NCBI GenBank assembly: GCA_016207475.1
Contig: JACQPM010000060.1
Location: forward strand, 1 to 9,663
Length of the DNA stretch: 9,663 nucleotides
Source of the DNA: Methanobacteriota archaeon
Lineage (GTDB): Archaea > Hydrothermarchaeota > Hydrothermarchaeia > Hydrothermarchaeales > JACQPM01
Direction: 5' to 3'
The stretch's first letter is position 1; the number at the start of each line of letters is the position of its first letter. The notes beneath the pieces were generated by a model. The model had not been told where the DNA came from. It was given only the letters and a program-made list of their open reading frames with translations, and did not search any database. Of this stretch, positions 1 to 6,092 are shown in pieces. A program made the translations under genes and the position numbers.

Positions 1-397
1 CATAAGCCCGAGGATGTTCAAGTCCCTCGTCATGACGAACCTGGTGAAGACCATAGACAATATAAAAGTCCCGAAGATCCTCCACATCTGCGGGGATACC
101 AACCCGGTGGTGGATCTCATGGCCCAGTGCCACGCCGACGCGGTAAGCGTGGAGAAGAAGTGTGACCTGGTGAAAGCGAGGGCCAAGATAGGGCCCAACG
201 TCCTCCTCTTCGGCGACATCGACCCCTTCGGCCTCCTCTGTTCTGGGAAGCCCGAGGAAGTGAAAGCGGCCGTGAAGACGGCAATAGAGAAAGGGGTCAA
301 CGCGGTCATGCCCGGGTGCGACCTGTGGCCAGACTTCCCCAGTGCGAACATGCGGGCCATGATCGAGGCGACGAAGGAGTACGGGAGGCTTACGTAA
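1..397 (+). CDS. UroD-family corrinoid methyltransferase (MtaA/MtbA/CmuA/MtvB-like), C-terminal part
   Basis: Partial gene: the frame is open from base 2 to the window edge, so the ATG at 14 is internal and roughly the first 60 percent of a usual 330-370 aa protein is missing. The family is a TIM-barrel related to uroporphyrinogen decarboxylase that moves methyl groups between a small molecule and a corrinoid protein. Counting from the Met at 14, the zinc-binding pattern is visible: His24-Ile-Cys26 in 'HICGDT' and Cys102 in 'MPGCDLWP', which matches the His-X-Cys...Cys site of MtaA, MtbA and CmuA and is not expected in true HemE. The family-typical 'LFGDIDP' and 'GKPEEVKAAVK' stretches lie between. 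It starts the operon ahead of a corrinoid protein, RACo and MtrH, 24 bases before the next gene. In this setting it is probably the donor-side methyltransferase (Mtv/Mto-type demethylase). A methylcobamide:CoM methyltransferase is the alternative. The substrate is unknown. Confidence 0.85.
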   Translation, partial: ISPRMFKSLVMTNLVKTIDNIKVPKILHICGDTNPVVDLMAQCHADAVSVEKKCDLVKARAKIGPNVLLFGDIDPFGLLCSGKPEEVKAAVKTAIEKGVNAVMPGCDLWPDFPSANMRAMIEATKEYGRLT

Positions 398-408
398 AAC
401 TAATAAAA

Positions 409-414
409 GGAGGT
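409..414 (+). promoter_or_regulatory. Shine-Dalgarno site of the corrinoid protein gene
   Basis: GGAGGT lies 7 bases before the ATG at 422, inside a 24-base A-rich gap after the UroD-family gene. It is a full-strength ribosome binding site, as expected for an abundant corrinoid carrier, and it fixes the start. Confidence 0.8.
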
Positions 415-421
415 TTCGGAG

Positions 422-1084
422 ATGGCTAACAAGGAAGAGCTGAAGAAGAAGATAGCGGATGCGGTTGTTCATTGGGAAGATGAGAAGGTCAAGGAGTACT
501 GCAACGAGTGGCTCAAGGCAGGCTTCGATGCCAAGGAGGGGATCTTCGAAGGCCTGGCGGCCGGGATGAAGGTCGTGGGCGACCTCTTCGACAAGCAGGA
601 GTACTTCGTGCCCGAGGTCCTGATGTGTGCTGATGCGCTGTACGGCGGCCTGGACATCCTGAGGCCCCACGTCAAGCAGGAGGCCGGGAAGGTCAAGGGC
701 TCGGTCGTCACCGGCGTCGTCGAGGGCGACGTCCACGACATAGGCAAGAACATCGTCAAGCTGATGTACGAGATCGCGGGCTTCACCGTCTACGACCTGG
801 GCAAGGACGTGCCGCTGGACAAGTTCGTGGATGAGCAGCTCAAGACCGACTCGGAGCTGGTCTCCCTCTCGGCCATGATGACCACCACCATGGGCGGGAT
901 GAAGGTCGTCATAGACAAGATCAAGGCCAGGAACCCCAAGTGCAAGATCCTGATAGGCGGCGCGCCTGTGACCGAGAAGACAGCCGAGCTCTACGGCGCC
1001 GACGCCACGGCCAAGGACGCCACGAACGCCCTCAAGGAGGCCTTGAGGATGGTGGATGCCCTGAGGACCGAGAAGGTAGTCTAG
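422..1084 (+). CDS. Corrinoid (B12-binding) methyl-carrier protein, MtaC/MtbC/MtvC-like
   Basis: A 220 aa two-domain corrinoid protein, the usual length for MtaC/MtbC/MtvC/MtoC carriers. Residues 1 to about 88 form the helical cap domain (B12-binding-2), including 'IFEGLAAGMKVVGDLF' and 'YFVPEVLMCADALYGG'. Residues about 90-215 form the Rossmann-like cobalamin domain. The base-off/His-on motif is intact: Asp103-Val-His105-Asp-Ile-Gly108, with His105 the lower axial cobalt ligand. The Ser150 region ('LSAMMTTTM') and the Gly179-Gly180 pair in 'IGGAPVT' that hold the nucleotide tail are also present. The protein carries the methyl group on cobalt between the UroD-family protein upstream and the MtrH-family protein downstream; RACo, the next gene, would reduce it when inactivated. 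The physiological donor is not evident. MtbC, MtaC and MtvC cannot be told apart by eye. Confidence 0.93.
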   Translation: MANKEELKKKIADAVVHWEDEKVKEYCNEWLKAGFDAKEGIFEGLAAGMKVVGDLFDKQEYFVPEVLMCADALYGGLDILRPHVKQEAGKVKGSVVTGVVEGDVHDIGKNIVKLMYEIAGFTVYDLGKDVPLDKFVDEQLKTDSELVSLSAMMTTTMGGMKVVIDKIKARNPKCKILIGGAPVTEKTAELYGADATAKDATNALKEALRMVDALRTEKVV

Positions 1085-1100
1085 GAGCCTTACGGCTCCT
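1083..1100 (+). promoter_or_regulatory. Intra-operon hairpin between corrinoid and RACo genes
   Basis: A perfect 7-bp stem, AGGAGCC-TTAC-GGCTCCT, with a 4-base loop starts inside the TAG stop codon (1082-1084) of the corrinoid protein gene and fills much of the 43-base gap before RACo. It is followed by TCTATCT but no T run, so it is not a full intrinsic terminator. It may act as a partial terminator, RNA-processing site or 3' stabiliser that keeps the activator below the carrier. The function is inferred; only the symmetry is seen. Confidence 0.5.
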
Positions 1101-1127
1101 TCTATCTCCGCGAACGAGAGGATCTCC

Positions 1128-3104
1128 ATGGCCACCAAGAAGTACAAGGTGATATTCCAGCCCTCTGGCAGCAGGGGGCTGGTGGATGAGGGAAAGACTG
1201 TAAGGGATGCGGCCCAGGCCCTGGGCGTGGATATAGAGTCCGTCTGCGGCGGCAAGAGGACCTGCGGCAAGTGCAAGGTCAAGATCCAGGAGGGCTTCTT
1301 CGAGAAGTTCGATATCGACTCCAAGATGGACCATCTCACACCCCTGGAGCCCGAGGAGAAGAAGAAGATCAAGCCCCAGGAGCTGGAGGACAACTACCGG
1401 CTCGCCTGCACCGCCAAGGTCAAGGGCGACATACTGGTCTTCGTCCCCGAGGAGAGCCGGGGCGGCGGGCAGGTGGTCAGGAAGGCAGCCACCGACATAA
1501 AGATCGAGAACAACCCCGCCATAAGGAAGTACTACGTCGAGCTCCCACCACCGACGCTCCACGACCCCGAGGGGGACCTGGAGAGGCTCTTCAAGGAGCT
1601 GCAGAAGGCCCACTTCCTCTCCGACCTCACCATGGACTATGTGGTCCTCAAGGACCTCCCGACGGTCCTGCGGAAGGACAAGTTCAAGGTGACGGTCACG
1701 GTATGGGAGAACGAGTTCGGGAAGAAAGAGGTCATAAAGGTCGAATCGGGCCTCAGCACCAGGAGGGTGGGCCTGGCGGTGGACATAGGCACCACCACGG
1801 TGGTGGGCTACCTGACGGACCTCTCCACCGGGAAGGTCATCTCCGTCGACTCGATGATGAACCCCCAGGTCCAGTACGGCGAGGACGTCATGGCCAGGAT
1901 CAGCTACGCCATGAGCAACCCCGACGGGCAGGAGAAGATGCACAAGGCCATAATAGAGGGGCTGAACAAGATCATCAGGGTGGCCACGGAGGAGGCTAAC
2001 CTGACCCCCGATGATGTCCTGGGGATGGTGGTGGTGGGCAACACCTGCATGCACCACCTCTTCCTGAACATCAACCCCATACCCGTAGGCAAGGCGCCAT
2101 TCCCGCCGGCCTGCCACCACTCCGTCTACGTCAAGGCCAGGGACCTGAAGCTGGTCACCTCGCCGGCCGCCTGGGTCTACGTCCTGCCCAACGAGGCAGG
2201 CTTCGTAGGTGCCGACAACATGGGCGTGGTCATAGCCCTGGAGCAGTACAAGCACCCGGAGATCGTCCTGGCGATAGACATCGGGACCAACGGCGAGATA
2301 GACTTCGGGAACAATCGGAAGATGTTCTCGACCTCCTGCGCCACGGGACCGGCCTTCGAGGGGGCCCACATCAAGTACGGGATGAGGGCCGCGCCGGGGG
2401 CCATCGAACACCTGAAGGTAGACCCAGTCACCTACGAGGTGGACTTCAAGGTGATAGGGAAGGCCGAGTGGCATGGGCACGCCGTCGATGCCGACGTAGT
2501 CGCCAGGGGTATCTGCGGCTCGGGCATCATAGAGGCCGTGGCAGAGCTCTTCAAGGCCGGGATCGTGAAGAGGAACGGGAACTTCAACATGGACCTCAAG
2601 GAGAAGACATCGAGGCTGAGGATAGGGGACGACGGCCTCCCGGAGTTCGTCATGGTCTGGGAGAAGGACACCTCCATCGGGAAGGACATAACCGTCACCC
2701 AGCACGACGTCAGGGCCATGCAGCTCGCCAAGGGCGCCCTCTACACCGGCTCCAAGATCCTGATGAAGAACTTCGGGGTCAAGGAGCTCGACAAGGTGCT
2801 CCTGGCCGGGGCCTTCGGCTCCTATATCGATAGGGAGGCCTCCATGGTGATAGGGATGTTCCCTGACTGCGACCTGGAGAAGGTCAAGGCCGTGGGGAAT
2901 GCGGCCGGAGACGGCGCGAGGATCGCGCTGGTGAACAAGGAGAAGAGGAAGGAGGCGGACGTCGTAGCCCGCCAGATCCAGTACGTAGAGCTGACCGTGG
3001 ACCCGGAGTTCCAGAAGGAGTTCATGATGTCGATGCACTTCCCCCACATGAAGGACTCCTTCCCCCACGTCCAGCACATACTGGACAAGATACCCAAGGT
3101 ATAG
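1128..3104 (+). CDS. Reductive activator of corrinoid proteins (RACo), 2Fe-2S ferredoxin plus ASKHA ATPase (DUF4445)
   Basis: A 658 aa ATP-dependent electron donor that re-reduces inactive Co(II) corrinoid proteins to Co(I). Residues 1-105 are a plant-type ferredoxin domain with Cys40-x5-Cys46-x2-Cys49...Cys94, ligands for one 2Fe-2S cluster. After a linker and middle region, the ASKHA-fold ATPase part shows its nucleotide-binding signatures: 'AVDIGTTT' (Asp219), 'AIDIGTNGE' (Asp384), 'GICGSG' (around Cys463) and 'LAGAFGSYID' (559-568). There is no cysteine-rich 4Fe-4S region at the C-terminus, so it is RACo-type as in acetogenic O-demethylase systems and not methanogen RamA. The last 25 residues carry an HxxH...HxxH pattern (His637, 640, 647, 650). 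The ATG at 1128 follows a GAGAGGA ribosome site, and the next gene begins 10 bases after the stop. Its position behind a corrinoid protein gene supports the role directly. Confidence 0.93.
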   Translation: MATKKYKVIFQPSGSRGLVDEGKTVRDAAQALGVDIESVCGGKRTCGKCKVKIQEGFFEKFDIDSKMDHLTPLEPEEKKKIKPQELEDNYRLACTAKVKGDILVFVPEESRGGGQVVRKAATDIKIENNPAIRKYYVELPPPTLHDPEGDLERLFKELQKAHFLSDLTMDYVVLKDLPTVLRKDKFKVTVTVWENEFGKKEVIKVESGLSTRRVGLAVDIGTTTVVGYLTDLSTGKVISVDSMMNPQVQYGEDVMARISYAMSNPDGQEKMHKAIIEGLNKIIRVATEEANLTPDDVLGMVVVGNTCMHHLFLNINPIPVGKAPFPPACHHSVYVKARDLKLVTSPAAWVYVLPNEAGFVGADNMGVVIALEQYKHPEIVLAIDIGTNGEIDFGNNRKMFSTSCATGPAFEGAHIKYGMRAAPGAIEHLKVDPVTYEVDFKVIGKAEWHGHAVDADVVARGICGSGIIEAVAELFKAGIVKRNGNFNMDLKEKTSRLRIGDDGLPEFVMVWEKDTSIGKDITVTQHDVRAMQLAKGALYTGSKILMKNFGVKELDKVLLAGAFGSYIDREASMVIGMFPDCDLEKVKAVGNAAGDGARIALVNKEKRKEADVVARQIQYVELTVDPEFQKEFMMSMHFPHMKDSFPHVQHILDKIPKV

Positions 3105-3108
3105 GAGG
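3104..3108 (+). promoter_or_regulatory. Shine-Dalgarno site of the MtrH-family gene
   Basis: GGAGG overlaps the last base of the RACo stop codon (TAG, 3102-3104) and sits 6 bases before the ATG at 3115. It fixes the start of the MtrH-family gene and suggests that the two genes are translated in close succession. Confidence 0.75.
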
Positions 3109-3114
3109 CTAAGA

Positions 3115-4071
3115 ATGCTGAAGCTGAACAGGAAGCAAGAGGTCTACAAGATAGGCGGCGTCAAGGTAGGAGGGCAGCCTGGGGAGAACCCCACCTTCCT
3201 CCTGGGCACCATGTTCTACAACGGCCACAAGATCATCGAGGACAGGAAGACGGCCAAGTTCGACAAGAAGCGGGCCGAGGAGCTCATAAACAAGCAGGAG
3301 ACCCTCTCGGACCAGACGGGAGTACCAGGGGGGCTGGACCTGGTAGCCAACTCCACCTTCGAGATAGAGAAGTACATAGAGTTCGTCACTTCCGTCACCG
3401 ACATGCCCTTCTCCATAGACATATGGACCGTGGAGCCGAAGCTCGGGGGCGCGAAGTACATTGCGGAGCACGGCCTGACGGACAGGGCCATCTACAGCAG
3501 CATAGCGCCCTGGTCCAAGGACATCCGGAAGGAGATAGACACCCTGAAGGTGCTGAAGCTGAAGAACGCGATCCTGGTGGCCTTCGACATGGCCGACAAG
3601 TCCGTGGAAGCCAGGGTGAGGCTACTGGACGAAAAGCTCCTCCCATGGGCCAAGGAGGCAGGGTTCAAGAACTTCCTCCTGGACACCGCCGTACTGACCA
3701 TACCCTCTATCTCCTACTCCTGCCTCTCGAACCAGAGGCTGAAGGAGAAGTACGGCTGCCCCACCGGATGCGCCCCTTCCAACGGGACAGATATCCTGAA
3801 GAAAGAGGCGGAGCAGAAGTGGGAGAAGGTCGGGTTCCACGGCATGGACTCGGCGGCCCACGCCCTGGGGGCCTTCCTCTGGAACGATTGGCTCCTCTAC
3901 GGGGCCATCGAGAGCGCCAAGTGGATGTTCCCTGCGGTGGCCATGGCCAACGTGCTCCAGGCGACCCTGGAGTTCAGCCCCAAGGACCTCCCGGCGGACC
4001 CGAACCACCCCTTGAACAAGCTCTTCGCCAAGGACGTGGCGGAGCTGAAGAAGGCGATAGGAGGAGCGTAA
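3115..4071 (+). CDS. mtrH: MtrH-family methylcorrinoid:tetrahydropterin methyltransferase (MtvA/MtoA-like)
   Basis: A 318 aa protein matching the MtrH family end to end. MtrH is the soluble catalytic subunit of the methanogen Mtr complex that handles methyl-tetrahydromethanopterin. Family signatures are 'GGQPGENPTFLLGTMFY' (19-35), 'ALINKQE'-type 'ELINKQETLSDQTGVP' (56-71), 'YIEFV' (87-91), 'LVAFDM' (154-159), 'LLDTAV' (188-193) and 'LYGAIESAKWMFPAVAMA' (261-278). A Cys-rich turn, 'YGCPTGCAPSN' (213-223), lies where classical MtrH is, from memory, Gly-rich. No membrane segment or other Mtr subunit is present, so it probably does not belong to an energy-conserving Mtr complex. It ends an operon with a corrinoid protein and RACo, which suits transfer of the cobalt-bound methyl group to a tetrahydropterin. 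Folate and methanopterin cannot be distinguished here. The gene symbol names the family, not membership of an Mtr complex. Confidence 0.88.
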   Translation: MLKLNRKQEVYKIGGVKVGGQPGENPTFLLGTMFYNGHKIIEDRKTAKFDKKRAEELINKQETLSDQTGVPGGLDLVANSTFEIEKYIEFVTSVTDMPFSIDIWTVEPKLGGAKYIAEHGLTDRAIYSSIAPWSKDIRKEIDTLKVLKLKNAILVAFDMADKSVEARVRLLDEKLLPWAKEAGFKNFLLDTAVLTIPSISYSCLSNQRLKEKYGCPTGCAPSNGTDILKKEAEQKWEKVGFHGMDSAAHALGAFLWNDWLLYGAIESAKWMFPAVAMANVLQATLEFSPKDLPADPNHPLNKLFAKDVAELKKAIGGA

Positions 4072-4094
4072 GCTCCTCACCTATCTATTTTTTT
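4056..4094 (+). terminator. Intrinsic terminator of the methyltransferase operon, overlapping both converging genes
   Basis: The perfect stem GAGGAGC-GTAA-GCTCCTC (4061-4078) is extended by GATAG (4056-4060) pairing with CTATC (4081-4085) across a two-base bulge, and is followed by TA and seven T residues (4088-4094). The hairpin begins in the last codons of the MtrH-family gene and includes its TAA in the loop region. The right arm reaches the TGA of the opposing moeA-PBP gene, and the T tract lies within that gene's last codons. Read on the minus strand no T run follows, so it should terminate plus-strand transcripts mainly. Confidence 0.85.
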
Positions 4095-6092
4095 ATTCTT
4101 TCCCAAAGGCCGTCCCGGCTCGTGGATGACCTTGCCGGTCTCTTCGTTCGGCCTCAGCCCTGCCATCCGCGCCAGTTGCTCCCTGAACTCGTCGGAGCGG
4201 AGGGCCCCCAGAAAGCGCCGCACTGCCGGTTTATCCATCCTATCCGCAGGTATCGCGAAGTCGTACTTCTCTTCCCGGAGGGGGAGGAAGGTCAGACCGT
4301 ACTGTTCGGCCACAGTCCTGATGGCCAGGCCCACGTCCGCCCTCCCGAAGGCCACGGCAGCGGCCACGGCCGTATGGGACTTCGCCTCCACCTGGTAGCC
4401 CTTTATGCCCTGGATCAAGGCCTTGAAGCTCTCGCCCCGCTCCTTCGCCAGTCGCTTCAGCTCCATCTCCAGCAGGATCCTAGTCCCGGAGCCTGCGTTC
4501 CTGTTGATGAGGGTTATATCTGGTCTGAAGAGGTCCTCTTTCCCCTTTATCCCTCTGGGGTTCCCCTTGGCCGCCACCAGCCCCTGCTCCCGGTCGTAGC
4601 CCCTCACCAGGTAAGCGCCCCTTGCGATCTTGAGCCTGGCCAGGAAAGGCAGGTTGTACTCTCCGGTCGCATCGTCTATCAGGTGCGTGCCGGCTATGTC
4701 GGCCTCCCCCCTCCGCACCGCCATCATGCCTCCCGAGGAGCCGACATTTATCACCTTCGCCAAGATGGGCCGCTCCACGTTCATCAGGGCCAGGAGGAGG
4801 TCCACGCCCAGGCAGTGGGACCCGATGATGGTCAGATCCGTAGGCCTAAGGCCCTCGCTCAGGAGCGCCACCTCCACGTCGCTACCCTCGGGTACGAGTT
4901 CCATGAGCTCCGGGACCTCGATGTAGCCGTCGGCCTCTGCCAGGGTGGTTATCGCCCCGGAGCCCGTCAGGATGGGATAGGCGCTAAGGCCGCCGTCGGC
5001 GCCCTGGACCAGGTTCACTAGAATGTACTCGTACCTCCCCTTGGCGGAGTAGAGCCTCATGGCCGCCCTCGCCTGGACCTTCTTCCTCTCCACCTCCGGC
5101 AACTGGGCCATGGCCCTGAGGAGGGGGGCTAGGAGGACATCGAAGACGACCATGGCCGACGTGGGATATCCGGGTAAGCCTATTATCGGTTTGTTACCCA
5201 CCACCCCTATCACCGTGGGCTTCCCAGGCTTTATCGCCACCCCATGGACTATCACCCCGGGCCTGCCGAGGTCGTCTATGATCCTGTAGACCAGATCGCC
5301 CAGACCTGCGGAGGTCCCGCCAGAGGTTATCACCAGGTCGTACCTCTCCACCATCTCCCGCAGCTTTTTGAAGAGGGCCTTCGGGTCGTCCTTCACCACG
5401 CCCAGGAACTCGGCATTGCATCCATTCTCCCTGACGGCATGGGCTATCGCCCTACCGTTGACATCGTAGATCTGCCCGAACTCCAGTTTTTTGCCCGGTT
5501 CCACGATCTCGTCCCCCGTGGATATTATCCCGACGCTGGGTCTGGAGTAGACCTCCACCTTCCCCAGACCCAAGGCCGCGAGGACGCCCGTCTCCCTGGG
5601 GGTTATTATGGTGCCCCTCCTCACGACCGTCTCTCCCCGCATTATATCCGAGCCAGCGGCCATGACATTCTCGCCGGGGGTGACGGGCTTGTATATTAGG
5701 ATCTTGCGTCCCTTCCTGTGGGTGTACTCCACCATGACGACGGCGTTGGCGCCCTTCGGGAGGGGGGCCCCCGTGGCGATGGCAATGGCACCTCCCTTCC
5801 CAATCTCGAGGGTACGGGCCTCCCCCGCCATTATCTGCCCCTTCAGGGCCAGCTCTCTGGGCCTCTCCTCGTCGGCGTGGAAGGTCTCTGTAGCCTGGAC
5901 CGCATACCCGTCCATCGTCGCCCTGTCGAAGGGTGGGACGTCTATGGGCGCCGCCACGTCCACGGCCGTCACCCTCCCCAGGGCCTCATCGAGCCCTACG
6001 ACCTCCACCCTGGGCGCGAAGGTGAAGCTGGAGCGGAGCCTCCTCCTCGCCTCCTCTATGGTGACGACCTCGTGGAACTCCTTCTGCTCCAT
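4077..6092 (-). CDS. moeA: Molybdopterin molybdenumtransferase MoeA fused to a C-terminal periplasmic-binding-protein-like domain
   Basis: A 671 aa two-part protein of the Mo/W cofactor pathway. Residues 1 to about 410 are a complete MoeA, which inserts metal into adenylated molybdopterin: 'PPFDRATMDGYAV' (53-65), 'STGDEIVEPG' (191-200), 'TSGGTSAGLGD' (256-266), 'GLPGYPTSA' (305-313) and the C-terminal beta domain with 'LTGSGAITTLAEADGY'. Residues about 420-640 are a PBP-like domain ('GSSGGMMAVRRGEADIAGTH', 451-470; 'NRNAGSGTR', 530-538; 'GRADVGLAIRTVAEQYGL', 583-600) without a signal peptide, so it is cytoplasmic. It may bind a ligand such as oxyanion metal or cofactor, which is inference. 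I chose the ATG at 6092, which overlaps the rtcB stop (TAATG) behind GAAGGGGT; a longer reading from 6152 would overlap rtcB by 61 bases and add a non-family leader. The tail KNKKIDR is encoded by the T tract of the opposing terminator. Confidence 0.9.
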   Translation of the reverse strand: MEQKEFHEVVTIEEARRRLRSSFTFAPRVEVVGLDEALGRVTAVDVAAPIDVPPFDRATMDGYAVQATETFHADEERPRELALKGQIMAGEARTLEIGKGGAIAIATGAPLPKGANAVVMVEYTHRKGRKILIYKPVTPGENVMAAGSDIMRGETVVRRGTIITPRETGVLAALGLGKVEVYSRPSVGIISTGDEIVEPGKKLEFGQIYDVNGRAIAHAVRENGCNAEFLGVVKDDPKALFKKLREMVERYDLVITSGGTSAGLGDLVYRIIDDLGRPGVIVHGVAIKPGKPTVIGVVGNKPIIGLPGYPTSAMVVFDVLLAPLLRAMAQLPEVERKKVQARAAMRLYSAKGRYEYILVNLVQGADGGLSAYPILTGSGAITTLAEADGYIEVPELMELVPEGSDVEVALLSEGLRPTDLTIIGSHCLGVDLLLALMNVERPILAKVINVGSSGGMMAVRRGEADIAGTHLIDDATGEYNLPFLARLKIARGAYLVRGYDREQGLVAAKGNPRGIKGKEDLFRPDITLINRNAGSGTRILLEMELKRLAKERGESFKALIQGIKGYQVEAKSHTAVAAAVAFGRADVGLAIRTVAEQYGLTFLPLREEKYDFAIPADRMDKPAVRRFLGALRSDEFREQLARMAGLRPNEETGKVIHEPGRPLGKNKKIDR

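Noticed and set aside
1032..3077. A 681-residue open frame on the minus strand opposite RACo, longer than RACo itself
   Set aside because: It mirrors the RACo frame, has low-complexity Leu/Val/Gly/Asp/His-rich composition and no recognisable motif. It exists because the plus gene avoids the codons whose complements are stops; RACo is strongly supported.
3423..5021. A 532-residue open frame on the plus strand running through the operon junction
   Set aside because: It is out of frame with the MtrH-family gene and antisense to moeA-PBP, crosses a clear terminator, and has an Arg/Gly/Pro-rich nonsense composition.
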